Source: Burkholderiaceae bacterium (GTDB lineage Bacteria; Pseudomonadota; Gammaproteobacteria; Burkholderiales; Burkholderiaceae). Taken from it: 6,238 nt of DNA. The notes below the pieces were generated by a model, which saw only the letters and a program-made list of their open reading frames with translations, was not told the DNA's origin and searched no databases. Below, piece by piece: positions 1 through 5,666 of this stretch. Both the position numbers and the translations under genes were made by a program. Every line of letters starts with the position of its first letter. Positions within the stretch are counted from its first letter, which is position 1. The stretch spans positions 1 to 6,238 of the forward strand of contig JANWUU010000078.1 in assembly GCA_025057735.1 (NCBI GenBank). Direction: 5' to 3'.

Positions 1-1
1 G

Positions 2-256
2 GTGCAGGTGCGCGAGCAGCGCCAGCAGCTGAAAAAGCGCGCCGAGTCGGTGGCGCGCATCCGCGACGCGCAGGAGTCGCTCGACGCCCGCATCGGCGAG
101 CTGGAGGAAGCGCTGCAGGACGTCCAGCAGCGGCTGGAAGAACTGAAGAAGTTCACCGTCCAGGCGCGCGCGCTCGCCGGCGCCGACGGCAGCGCTCCGC
201 GCCCCTCGCCGCGCACCGAGCGGGATACACCCGCCTACCTGCGCGTCGAGATCTGA
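2..256 (+). CDS. Coiled-coil protein, C-terminal part (5' end probably outside the window)
   Basis: I do not recognise this protein. The reading frame is open to the left edge and ends in TGA at 254-256, giving 84 visible residues. The GTG at position 2 could serve as a start, but the frame is more likely the tail of a longer protein. Residues about 7-51 form an uninterrupted amphipathic coiled coil: hydrophobic residues fall at L10, V17, I20, L27, I31, L34, L38, V41, L45 and L48, close to perfect 3-4 spacing, and the rest is rich in Glu, Arg, Gln and Lys. A proline-, serine- and arginine-rich tail follows (about 60-84), ending in YLRVEI. No signal peptide, membrane segment or cysteine is visible. 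Third codon positions are strongly G/C, as in the neighbouring genes, which supports real coding. It ends 16 bp before mutY on the same strand, so the two may be co-transcribed. Function is unknown. Confidence 0.6.
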   Translation: MQVREQRQQLKKRAESVARIRDAQESLDARIGELEEALQDVQQRLEELKKFTVQARALAGADGSAPRPSPRTERDTPAYLRVEI

Positions 257-272
257 CTGTGCCTCGCTGACC

Positions 273-1361
273 GTGCCGCGCTCGTTTGCCGGCCGCGTGG
301 TGGCGTGGCAGCGGGCGCACGGCCGCCACGACCTGCCCTGGCAGGGCACCCGCGATCCGTATCGGGTGTGGGTGGCGGAGATCATGCTGCAGCAGACGCA
401 GGTCGCCACCGCCCTCGACTACTACGCGCGCTTCCTGGCGCGCTTCCCCGACGTGCGGGCGCTCGCCGCCGCGCCGGTCGGCGAGGTGCTGCGGCTATGG
501 GCGGGGCTTGGCTACTACGCGCGCGCCCGCAACCTGCATGCGTGCGCGCGCGTCGTGGTCGAACGCCACGGCGGCGCGTTTCCGCGCTCGGCGGCGGCAC
601 TGCAGCAACTGCCCGGCATCGGCCGCTCCACGGCCGCCGCCATTGCCGCCTTCTGCTTCGACGAGCGCGCCGCCATCCTGGACGGCAACGTACGGCGCGT
701 GCTGGCCCGTCACTTCGGCATCGCGGGCGACATGGCCACCGCGGCCGTGCAGCGACGGCTGTGGCAGCTCGCCGAGTCGTTGCTGCCGCGCGCCGCCGAC
801 ATGCCGGCTTACACGCAGGGCCTGATGGATCTGGGCGCGACCGTCTGCGTGCGCGCCGCGCCGCGGTGTGAGGTCTGCCCGCTGGCGTCGACCTGTTATG
901 CGCGCCGGCGAGGGCGCGCGGCGCTGCTGCCCACCCCGCGCGCACGCCGGGCGGTTGCGCATCGGCGCACGCACTGGCTGCTGGCGGTGTGCCGCGGCGC
1001 CATCCTGCTGGTGCGGCAGCCGCTGCGGGGGCTGTGGGGCGGGCTGCTTGCCCCGCCGCAGTTTCCGTCTGCCGCCGCCGCGCGCGCTGCGGCGCAGGCG
1101 CTGGGCGACGCCAGCGCCCTGCAGCGTCTGCCGGCGTTGCGCCACGCATTCACGCATTTCACGCTGCTCGCCACCCCGCACCTGGTGCATCTGGCGCGGC
1201 GGCCCCGGCGCGCGGCCGCGCCGCATGAGCAGTGGCTGCCGCTGCACGAGGTGGCGGACGCGGCCTTGCCCGCGCCGGTGAAGACGCTGCTGCGCACCGT
1301 CGCGACGCGCTACTCGGGCTCGACGCCGAACGCGACCAGGAAGCGGGAGACCATGTTGTAG
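273..1361 (+). CDS. mutY: Adenine DNA glycosylase MutY
   Basis: MutY removes adenine mispaired with 8-oxoguanine (or guanine) in base-excision repair, preventing G:C to T:A transversions. The 362-residue protein has the full family layout. The N-terminal glycosylase domain has DLPWQ (20-24) and AEIMLQQTQVA (35-45) with catalytic Glu36. A helix-hairpin-helix follows at LPGIGRSTAAA (113-123), then LDGNVRRVLAR (136-146) with catalytic Asp137. The 4Fe-4S loop is Cys192-x6-Cys199-x2-Cys202-x5-Cys208, the same numbering as I recall for E. coli. The C-terminal Nudix-like 8-oxoG recognition domain contains LWGG and RHAFTHF, matching the FSH-type loop. The GTG start is chosen because the next residues align with the usual MutY N-terminus; no upstream ATG fits and no clear Shine-Dalgarno is visible. 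It is the only complete plus-strand gene. Its last 17 codons run antisense through the 3' end of the minus-strand gene ending at 1310, so the basic tail beyond about residue 345 is non-conserved extension. Confidence 0.96.
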   Translation: MPRSFAGRVVAWQRAHGRHDLPWQGTRDPYRVWVAEIMLQQTQVATALDYYARFLARFPDVRALAAAPVGEVLRLWAGLGYYARARNLHACARVVVERHGGAFPRSAAALQQLPGIGRSTAAAIAAFCFDERAAILDGNVRRVLARHFGIAGDMATAAVQRRLWQLAESLLPRAADMPAYTQGLMDLGATVCVRAAPRCEVCPLASTCYARRRGRAALLPTPRARRAVAHRRTHWLLAVCRGAILLVRQPLRGLWGGLLAPPQFPSAAAARAAAQALGDASALQRLPALRHAFTHFTLLATPHLVHLARRPRRAAAPHEQWLPLHEVADAALPAPVKTLLRTVATRYSGSTPNATRKRETML

Positions 1362-1840
1362 GCGGCGACCACGGCTACCAGCTCGACCGTGCCGCGCGCG
1401 CCGAGCGCTGCCTGCACCGCGGCGAACGTGGCGTCGCTCACCGCGACGTCGCGCGTCAGCTCCACCGTGAGCGCCAGCGCGGCGCGCTCCTGGGCATCGA
1501 ACGGCCCGTCTTCCAGCAGGGCCTGCTGCGGCGCGCGCAGCGCCTGCAGTTGCTGCGGCGTGCCGCCGGCGGCCAGAAACTCCGGCGCGTGATGGACGAA
1601 CTCGTAGTCGGCGCCATTTAGCGCCGCCACCGCGCAGATCGCCAGCTCGCGCAGCCGGGGCGGCAGCGCGAGTTCGCTGCGCACCGCGCGCAGGTACGCG
1701 TTCCAACCGGCAGCCAGCGGCGGGCTGTACAGCAGCAGGCGGTCCAGGTTCAGCAGACGCCCGCCGCGCCGCGCGCGGATCGCGGCCACGAGGTCGGCGG
1801 GCTCGGACAGGTTCGCGGGTAGGTACGGCAGGCGGGCCAT
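1310..1840 (-). CDS. Carboxymuconolactone decarboxylase (CMD)/AhpD-like family protein
   Basis: This 176-residue all-helical protein belongs to the AhpD-like/CMD superfamily, judging from RELAICAVAALNGADYEFVHHAPEF (64-88 region), which matches the family's E-x-A-I-x10-ADYE-x2-HH core. The C-terminal helix has YNMVSRFL, and the protein ends GVEPE as many members do. True AhpD carries a CxxC redox pair in this core; here the positions hold AD-Y-E and the only cysteine is Cys69, so AhpD-type peroxiredoxin reductase chemistry is unlikely. No aromatic-catabolism genes are nearby, so carboxymuconolactone decarboxylation itself is also unsupported; the substrate is unknown. The ATG at 1840-1838 begins 1 bp after the stop of the LON-domain gene (1844-1842) with no strong Shine-Dalgarno, indicating translational coupling as the last gene of rapZ-LON-CMD. 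The 3' end overlaps mutY by 52 bp tail-to-tail. The family call is firm; the enzymatic role is not. Confidence 0.85.
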   Translation of the reverse strand: MARLPYLPANLSEPADLVAAIRARRGGRLLNLDRLLLYSPPLAAGWNAYLRAVRSELALPPRLRELAICAVAALNGADYEFVHHAPEFLAAGGTPQQLQALRAPQQALLEDGPFDAQERAALALTVELTRDVAVSDATFAAVQAALGARGTVELVAVVAAYNMVSRFLVAFGVEPE

Positions 1841-1841
1841 G

Positions 1842-2480
1842 TCACTTCAGCACGGCGTGCTGGCGCAGGTACTGCGTGATGATCTGCAGCCGCGCCCGCG
1901 CGTCCTCCAGTTCCATCAGCTTCTGTTTGGCCTTCAGCGGTACCGGCAGGATTTCGCACAGGCGGTTGCCGACCCACACGCTGGAATCGAGCCGGACCGG
2001 TTCCTCGAAGGGCAGCCCGCCGAGCACGGCGCCCTCGGCCAGACCGGCGCGGCGCTTTTCCTCCTGTCGCGCGCGCAGGTCGTCGATCACGCGTTCCAGC
2101 AGCAGCGCGCACGGCTCGTGCTCCGCGTCGAGCGCACAGTCCGCATCCGGCGCGATCAGGTCGACATCGGCGACCAGCAGCTGGTCGGCCTGCACGCGCG
2201 TGCTGCGCACCCGGAAACGCTGCCCGCCGACGGTGCGGATGTGCAGCAGCCCGAGCTGTTCCATGTCCCAGGCGACGATGCGCGCCAGACAGCCGACCGC
2301 CTCGGTGCGGGCCGCGCTGCCCACCTCGGCGCCGGCGGTGATCAGACACACGCCGAAGGGCGCGTCGCGCCGCAGGCAGTCGCGCACCATGTCCATGTAG
2401 CGCGCCTCGAACACGCGTAGCGGTAGCACGCCGTCGGGGAACAGCACGGCATGCAGCGGAAACAGGGGCAGCGAGTTCAC
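1842..2480 (-). CDS. LON substrate-binding-domain-only protein
   Basis: This 212-residue protein consists of a single Lon N-terminal (LAN/ASCH-type substrate-recognition) domain. The opening [25 protein letters not shown] (residues 4-28) is the family hallmark, followed by beta-strand-rich sequence such as [14 protein letters not shown], and a helical C-terminal part with [14 protein letters not shown] and ITQYL. It has no AAA+ ATPase module and no Ser-Lys protease domain, so it is not the Lon protease. Family members of this size are common in proteobacteria but poorly characterised; a role in protein binding or quality control is inference only. The start is the GTG at 2480-2478, giving (M)NSLPLF. 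It overlaps the rapZ stop as GTGA, a classic coupling arrangement, and longer starts would only extend into rapZ coding sequence. The gene is followed after 1 bp by the CMD-like gene. No independent ribosome-binding site is evident, consistent with translation depending on rapZ. Confidence 0.88.
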   Translation of the reverse strand: MNSLPLFPLHAVLFPDGVLPLRVFEARYMDMVRDCLRRDAPFGVCLITAGAEVGSAARTEAVGCLARIVAWDMEQLGLLHIRTVGGQRFRVRSTRVQADQLLVADVDLIAPDADCALDAEHEPCALLLERVIDDLRARQEEKRRAGLAEGAVLGGLPFEEPVRLDSSVWVGNRLCEILPVPLKAKQKLMELEDARARLQIITQYLRQHAVLK

Positions 2481-3346
2481 TTTGCGCGCTGGATCGAACG
2501 ATGCCGCACCAGCACGTGGCCCTGAGCGCGGAAGCGTTGCGCCAACTGCTCGACCACATAGGGGGAGCGGTGCCGCCCGCCGGTGCAGCCGACCGCCACC
2601 GTCACGTAATGGCGGTTGTCCGCCACGTAACTGGGCAGCCAGCGCTCGATGAAGCGGCCGATGTCGTCGATCATTTCGCCGACGAGCGGCGCCGAGGCGA
2701 GATAGGCCACCACGGGCTCGTCCAGGCCCGTCAGCGGCCGCAGCTGCGGGTCGTAGTACGGGTTGGGCAGGTTGCGCACGTCGAACACCAAATCGGCCGC
2801 CACTGGGATGCCGTGCTTGAAGGCGAACGATTCGAACGCCAGCGTCAGGTGGCTGCGCGGCGAATCGACGAATTCGCGCACCCACAAGCGCAGCGTGTTC
2901 GGGTGCAGGTCGCCGGTGTCGATCGTGTGGCCGAGGGCGTCGAGCGGCGCCAGCAGCTCGCGCTCGGCCTCGATGCATTCGATAAGGGTCGGCTCCTCCT
3001 CGGCACCCACCGTGGCCAGCCGCTGCGACAGCGGGTGCCGGCGGCGCGTCTCCGAGTAACGCTGCACCAGCGCGGTCGTGGAGGCGGTCAGGAACAGCAC
3101 GCGCACGTCATAGCCGGCGCGGCGCAGGCCGGCGATCGTGCCGGGCAGGTCGCCGAGCGCCGCCTCGGAGCGGGCGTCGATCGAGACGGCCAGGTCGTCA
3201 TGGCCGGTGGACGTCAGGAACGCGCACACCTCCGGCAGGAAACGGCCGGGCAGGTTATCGATGCAGTAGTAGCCGATGTCCTCGAGCAGACGGATGGCGA
3301 CCGACTTGCCGGAGCCGGACATGCCGGTGACGAGGACCAGTCTCAT
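2477..3346 (-). CDS. rapZ: RapZ family nucleotide-binding protein (RNase adapter)
   Basis: This 289-residue protein is a clear RapZ/YvcJ homologue. An N-terminal Walker A motif GMSGSGKS (8-15) is followed by GYYCIDNLP (25-33), SIDARS (55-60), the RRRHPLS loop (101-107), [13 protein letters not shown] (188-200) and the C-terminal signature [16 protein letters not shown] (253-268), with a basic tail RHRSIQRAK. In E. coli, RapZ guides RNase E to the small RNA GlmZ and thereby controls glucosamine-6-phosphate synthase; whether a GlmZ-like RNA exists here cannot be seen, so the target is unknown. The usual HRSVY appears here as HRSPY. The start at 3346 gives MRLVLVTG, matching the family; an in-frame ATG at 3388 would add 14 atypical residues. 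Neither start has a convincing Shine-Dalgarno. A strong terminator lies upstream (3439-3411), so rapZ probably has its own promoter in the 64 bp between, although I see no consensus -35/-10 there. The stop overlaps the next gene's GTG. Confidence 0.95.
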   Translation of the reverse strand: MRLVLVTGMSGSGKSVAIRLLEDIGYYCIDNLPGRFLPEVCAFLTSTGHDDLAVSIDARSEAALGDLPGTIAGLRRAGYDVRVLFLTASTTALVQRYSETRRRHPLSQRLATVGAEEEPTLIECIEAERELLAPLDALGHTIDTGDLHPNTLRLWVREFVDSPRSHLTLAFESFAFKHGIPVAADLVFDVRNLPNPYYDPQLRPLTGLDEPVVAYLASAPLVGEMIDDIGRFIERWLPSYVADNRHYVTVAVGCTGGRHRSPYVVEQLAQRFRAQGHVLVRHRSIQRAK

Positions 3347-3410
3347 CGAGGCGGGAGAACGAGCGGGTGTGCCGCCGCATTTTGGCACGCGCGCGCGGTG
3401 CGGAAGGTCG

Positions 3411-3440
3411 AAGAAAAAAGGGGGCGGCAGGCCGCCCCCC
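3411..3440 (-). terminator. Intrinsic terminator after psiF
   Basis: Read on the minus strand, GGGGGCGG-CCTG-CCGCCCCC (3439-3420) forms a perfect GC-only 8-bp stem with a 4-nt loop, immediately followed by TTTTTTCTT (3419-3411). This is a textbook rho-independent terminator, 19 bp beyond the psiF stop. It should stop psiF transcripts, and any readthrough from hprK, before rapZ. It has no comparable T-run in the plus direction, so it is directional. Confidence 0.93.
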
Positions 3441-3458
3441 GTTGGCCGCGCGACCTGC

Positions 3459-3773
3459 TCAGGCCGCCTTCAGGCACTCGGACATGAACTTCTTGCGCGC
3501 GTCGCCTTCCAGCTTCTTGTCGCCGGCCTGCTTGTTGCAGACGCGCATCCTTTCCTGTTGCGGCGTCAGTTTCTTCTCGTCCGCGGCCGCAACTCTGCCC
3601 GCTAGGCAGTCGGACATGAATTTCTTGCGGTCGTCGCCGGCGAGCTTCTTGTCGGACGCCTGCTTGTTGCAGACCGCCATGCGCTCCTGCTGCGGCGTCA
3701 GTTTTTTCTCCTCCGCCGTCGCCGCCGCGAGCGGCAGTGCGAGCGAGGCGGCGAGCAATAGATGCTTCAGCAT
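3459..3773 (-). CDS. psiF: PsiF-repeat periplasmic protein
   Basis: This small secreted protein of 104 residues has two PsiF repeats. Residues 1-20 form a typical Sec signal peptide: Lys3, hydrophobic core [14 protein letters not shown] and an Ala-Thr-Ala cleavage site before Glu21. The mature part is two copies of a 33-residue unit starting LTPQQERM (25-57 and 69-101), separated by a 11-residue linker. Each unit has two cysteines (Cys35/Cys56 and Cys79/Cys100) that probably form disulfides in the periplasm. The repeats match 28 of 33 residues. E. coli PsiF is about the same size with the same two-repeat plan and is named for phosphate-starvation induction, but its molecular function is unknown. 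The ATG at 3773 has a strong GGAGG 7 nt upstream, by far the best ribosome-binding site here along with that of hpf. Its own terminator follows, and 116 bp separates it from hprK, so it may be a separate unit. I see no Pho box upstream. Confidence 0.92.
   Translation of the reverse strand: MLKHLLLAASLALPLAAATAEEKKLTPQQERMAVCNKQASDKKLAGDDRKKFMSDCLAGRVAAADEKKLTPQQERMRVCNKQAGDKKLEGDARKKFMSECLKAA
3471..3569 (-). repeat. PsiF repeat unit 2 (intragenic)
   Basis: This is the second of two 33-codon units in psiF, encoding residues 69-101. It is offset by exactly 132 bp from unit 1. Across about 106 bp of direct comparison I count about 18 mismatches (roughly 83% identity), several of them silent. 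Confidence 0.9.
3603..3701 (-). repeat. PsiF repeat unit 1 (intragenic)
   Basis: This is the first 33-codon unit of psiF, encoding residues 25-57. It differs from unit 2 at five residues (A/R, S/G, A/E, D/A, D/E) and keeps both cysteines and the KKFMS stretch. Confidence 0.9.
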
Positions 3774-3780
3774 GGACTCT

Positions 3781-3785
3781 CCTCC
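3781..3785 (-). promoter_or_regulatory. Strong Shine-Dalgarno of psiF
   Basis: On the minus strand GGAGG (3785-3781), inside GGAGGAGA, lies 7 nt before the psiF ATG. It fixes the psiF start and suggests efficient independent translation. Confidence 0.9.
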
Positions 3786-3830
3786 GATCGAAAGTGGAAA
3801 GGCGCCGGCGTGTACCGCTCCGGCAGGCGG

Positions 3831-3863
3831 CCAACGGCCGCGGGCGGCCGTCGGTTGACGGCC
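3831..3863. repeat. Overlapping inverted repeats between hprK and psiF
   Basis: The 116-bp spacer contains two dyads that share bases. One is CGGCCG (3835-3840) with a second CGGCCG (3845-3850) around a 4-base loop; CAAC (3832-3835) and GTTG (3854-3857) can add an outer arm with a bulge. The other is GGCCGTC (3846-3852) and GACGGCC (3857-3863) around GGTT. They cannot form at the same time. No T-run follows in the minus direction, so neither looks like a plain terminator. An operator, an attenuator-like leader for psiF or chance in GC-rich DNA are all possible. No consensus promoter or Pho box is evident in the spacer. Confidence 0.5.
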
Positions 3864-3889
3864 ATTGTGCGCGCAGCGGGGGGTCGGCG

Positions 3890-4879
3890 CTATCCGCCGC
3901 CCGGGTGAGAGGAATCCATCGCGCGGCGCTGCCGCTCCTGGAAGTCGGCCATCGTGTCGATACCGCGCAGCTTCAGGATGGTGTTGCGCACCGCCGCTTC
4001 GAGCAGCACGGCGAGGTTGCGGCCGGCCGCCACCGGGATGACGACCTTGTGGATCGGCAGGCCCAGCACCTCCTCGGTCATACCCGCCAGCGGCAGCCGC
4101 TCGACCATCTCGGTGGCGCTGGCGCGCCGCAGTTCGACGATCAGGCGCAGCTTCATCTTCCGCCGCACCGCCGTCTCGCCGAAGATCGCCTTGATGTCCA
4201 GCAGCCCGAGGCCGCGCACCTCCAGCAGGTTGGCGAGCAGCGGCGGGCAGCGGCCCTCGATCGTATCGGGCGCCACGCGCGCGAAATCGACCACGTCGTC
4301 GGCCACGAGGCCATGTCCGCGGCTGATCAACTCCAGCGCCAGCTCGCTCTTGCCCACACCGGATTCGCCCGCGATCAGCACGCCCATGCCGAGCACGTCC
4401 ATGAAGACGCCGTGCATCGAGCAGTGCACGGCCAGCGCCTTGGTGAGATAGATGCGCAGCAGATCGATCACCTGCGCGGCCGCGCGCGGGGTGGAAAACA
4501 CCGGCAGCGACGCTGGCTCGGCCGCCTCCGCGAGCTCCGTGGGCACCGGCAGCCCATCGGCCACGATCAGCCCGAGCGCCCCGCCGCCGATCAGTTCCTG
4601 CCGGTAATGGGCGCGCCGCGCCGCGTCCATGCGCTCGATGTAACGGACCTCGGGCGCGCCGAGGACATGGATGCGGTCCGGATGGATGAGGTTCAGATGG
4701 CCGACCAGATCGGCGGCGGCCACGCTGCCCGCGATGTCGCGCCCGACGACCCGCTTGTCGGCGCCGCCGCGACCCGCCACCCAGGTGAGCGCCAGCGCCT
4801 CGCGGTTCTCCTCGAACAGCGTGCGCACCGACAGGGAGGCCGCGCTGACCCCGACGGAGGCCGGATCGCTCCACGCCAT
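3890..4879 (-). CDS. hprK: HPr kinase/phosphorylase
   Basis: HprK phosphorylates a serine of HPr with ATP or pyrophosphate and reverses the reaction, setting PTS-linked regulation. The 329-residue protein has the N-terminal domain (about 1-145, with [11 protein letters not shown] and LTWVAG near the start) and the catalytic domain: His156 in MHGVFMDV, Walker A GESGVGKS (171-178, Lys177), VADD with Asp194/Asp195, and the HprK signature [17 protein letters not shown] (218-234). The C-terminal loop [24 protein letters not shown] (271-294 region) is also typical. His156, Lys177 and Asp194/195 fall at a constant offset of 16 from the Lactobacillus casei residues as I recall them, so the active site appears intact. 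The ATG at 4879 lies 11 bp after ptsN's stop without a good Shine-Dalgarno. A GTG at 4894-4892, overlapping the ptsN stop as GTGA, would add five residues and is a credible alternative. HPr itself is not in the window. Co-transcription with ptsN is very likely. Confidence 0.95.
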   Translation of the reverse strand: MAWSDPASVGVSAASLSVRTLFEENREALALTWVAGRGGADKRVVGRDIAGSVAAADLVGHLNLIHPDRIHVLGAPEVRYIERMDAARRAHYRQELIGGGALGLIVADGLPVPTELAEAAEPASLPVFSTPRAAAQVIDLLRIYLTKALAVHCSMHGVFMDVLGMGVLIAGESGVGKSELALELISRGHGLVADDVVDFARVAPDTIEGRCPPLLANLLEVRGLGLLDIKAIFGETAVRRKMKLRLIVELRRASATEMVERLPLAGMTEEVLGLPIHKVVIPVAAGRNLAVLLEAAVRNTILKLRGIDTMADFQERQRRAMDSSHPGGG

Positions 4880-4890
4880 GGCCGAGGCGC

Positions 4891-5361
4891 TCACGCCGCC
4901 GGGCGCACCGGCTCCCAGCGGGTCAGCAGCGCATGCACGGCGGCCGGATCGTCTACCGTCAACAGGCTCTCGCGGAAGGGCTTGTCCGACAGCATCTGCG
5001 CCAGCTCGGAGAGGACGTCCAGATGGTGCTGCGTGGCGTGCTCCGGCACCAGCAGGAAAATCAGCAGGCGCACGGGGCGGCCGTCGGGAGCGTCGAACGG
5101 CACCGGCTCTGCCAGCCGGATCAGCGCCGCCACGGCTTCCCTCAGACCTTTGATGCGGCCATGCGGGATCGCGACACCTTGGCCGAGGCCGGTCGAGCCC
5201 AGCCGTTCGCGCGCGAACAGACTGTCGAAGACCGTCGCCCGCGCGATGCCCTGGTTGTTCTCGAACAGCAGGCCCGCCTGCTCGAAGACCCGCTTCTTGC
5301 TGGACGCCGGCAGGTCCAGCAGGATGTTCGAAGCCGGCAGCAGGCGCGAGATGAGGTTCAT
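4891..5361 (-). CDS. ptsN: Nitrogen-PTS EIIA component PtsN (EIIA-Ntr)
   Basis: PtsN is the terminal phosphoryl acceptor of the nitrogen PTS (EI-Ntr to NPr/HPr to EIIA-Ntr). It acts as a cytoplasmic regulator by protein-protein contact rather than in sugar transport. The 156-residue protein is a single PTS EIIA type-2 domain with the active-site sequence [14 protein letters not shown] (55-68), where His67 is the phosphorylation site (His73 in E. coli). Conserved blocks include [20 protein letters not shown] (22-41), [20 protein letters not shown] and [14 protein letters not shown]. This wording is typical of betaproteobacterial EIIA-Ntr. The ATG at 5361 gives MNLISRLLP, the usual N-terminus; no good Shine-Dalgarno precedes it. 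A 305-bp non-coding stretch with a terminator separates it from hpf, so it is probably the first gene of a ptsN-hprK unit with its own promoter, unlike arrangements where hpf and ptsN abut. Its stop codon may overlap an alternative hprK start. Confidence 0.96.
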   Translation of the reverse strand: MNLISRLLPASNILLDLPASSKKRVFEQAGLLFENNQGIARATVFDSLFARERLGSTGLGQGVAIPHGRIKGLREAVAALIRLAEPVPFDAPDGRPVRLLIFLLVPEHATQHHLDVLSELAQMLSDKPFRESLLTVDDPAAVHALLTRWEPVRPAA

Positions 5362-5568
5362 GGCAGGAACGTCGTCGGGCGGGACGGCACGCGGCGCACC
5401 TTAGCCCGGTCGCGGGTGGCCGTATGCGGGAGGAAATCCGCCGATCCCATCCCAATTGAGCGCGGGATGCGCATCGGAACACCGCGGCTGACGCCGCCGG
5501 GGCAGAGCGTGGACACCGTGGCTCAACCGCCCTCGGGAAAAACGAAGGCGCGCAGTATAAGCGCCCCG

Positions 5569-5584
5569 GTGCGGCAGTGCGGCA
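5569..5584. repeat. Tandem octamer GTGCGGCA x2
   Basis: Two perfect adjacent copies of GTGCGGCA occur at 5569-5576 and 5577-5584. On the minus strand they lie just upstream of the candidate -10 of ptsN and overlap the -35 zone, a position suited to a regulator binding as a dimer. Chance occurrence is possible. Confidence 0.6.
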
Positions 5585-5594
5585 AGGATCATTA

Positions 5595-5614
5595 CCGTTG
5601 CGCAATGGCAACGG
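5595..5614. repeat. Perfect 7-bp inverted repeat with nested palindrome
   Basis: CCGTTGC (5595-5601) and GCAACGG (5608-5614) flank a 6-nt loop. The 8-bp palindrome TTGCGCAA (5598-5605) lies inside. The dyad begins 9 bp past the T-run of the hpf terminator and upstream of the candidate ptsN promoter, so it could be a second RNA hairpin or an operator. Confidence 0.6.
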
Positions 5615-5622
5615 AAGGGCAG

Positions 5623-5646
5623 AAAAAAGGGGCCAGATGGCCCCTT
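5623..5646 (-). terminator. Intrinsic terminator after hpf
   Basis: Read on the minus strand, AAGGGGCC-ATCT-GGCCCCTT (5646-5627) gives a perfect 8-bp stem with a 4-nt loop, running into six T residues (5628-5623). It starts 20 bp after the hpf stop and should end rpoN-hpf transcription, separating it from ptsN-hprK. Confidence 0.92.
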
Positions 5647-5666
5647 CTCGCAACGTTCGGGAGGCG

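Larger units (their letters stand above)
5362..5622 (-). promoter_or_regulatory. Non-coding leader upstream of ptsN; probable promoter region
   Basis: Nothing convincing is encoded in the 305 bp between hpf and ptsN (5362-5666). Beyond the hpf terminator at its right end it holds an inverted repeat (5595-5614), a tandem octamer (5569-5584) and a short AT island. On the minus strand the AT island reads TATACT (5559-5554), a 5/6 match to a -10 box. A possible -35, TTGCCG (5585-5580), sits 20 bp away, which is longer than the usual 16-18. GGCGC (5547-5551) and GCGCC (5561-5565) flank the -10 symmetrically. A 10-bp palindrome GATGCGCATC lies at 5466-5475. No sigma-54 -24/-12 element was found. 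If transcription starts near 5548, ptsN would have a leader of nearly 190 nt. The promoter assignment is tentative. Confidence 0.4.

Noticed and set aside
495..1706. Long minus-strand open frame of 403 codons across mutY and its neighbour
   Set aside because: It is antisense to conserved mutY and out of frame with the CMD-like gene; its Arg/Ala/Gly-rich product looks like a GC-driven shadow.
1842..2480. Lon protease
   Set aside because: Only the N-terminal LON domain is present; the ATPase and Ser-Lys protease modules are absent and the flanks are other genes.
3347..3388. Alternative rapZ start at 3388 (14 extra residues)
   Set aside because: The extra residues ([13 protein letters not shown]) do not resemble RapZ, which begins right at the strand before Walker A; no Shine-Dalgarno supports it.
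3774..3889. Pho box upstream of psiF, expected from phosphate-starvation induction in E. coli
   Set aside because: The best partial match (CCGTCAA on the minus strand) has no second copy 11 bp on; no credible Pho box.
3737..5404. Long plus-strand open frame of 555 codons opposite hprK and ptsN
   Set aside because: It lies wholly antisense to two well-conserved genes and its His/Arg/Gln-rich translation has no recognisable domain.
5362..5622. Sigma-54 (-24/-12) promoter upstream of ptsN
   Set aside because: I found no GG-N10-GC pair in a TTGGCAC/TTGC-like context on the minus strand.
4880..5653. Upstream extension of the hprK frame giving a 587-residue protein
   Set aside because: It passes through ptsN in another frame and into the non-coding leader; HprK proteins are about 310-330 residues.
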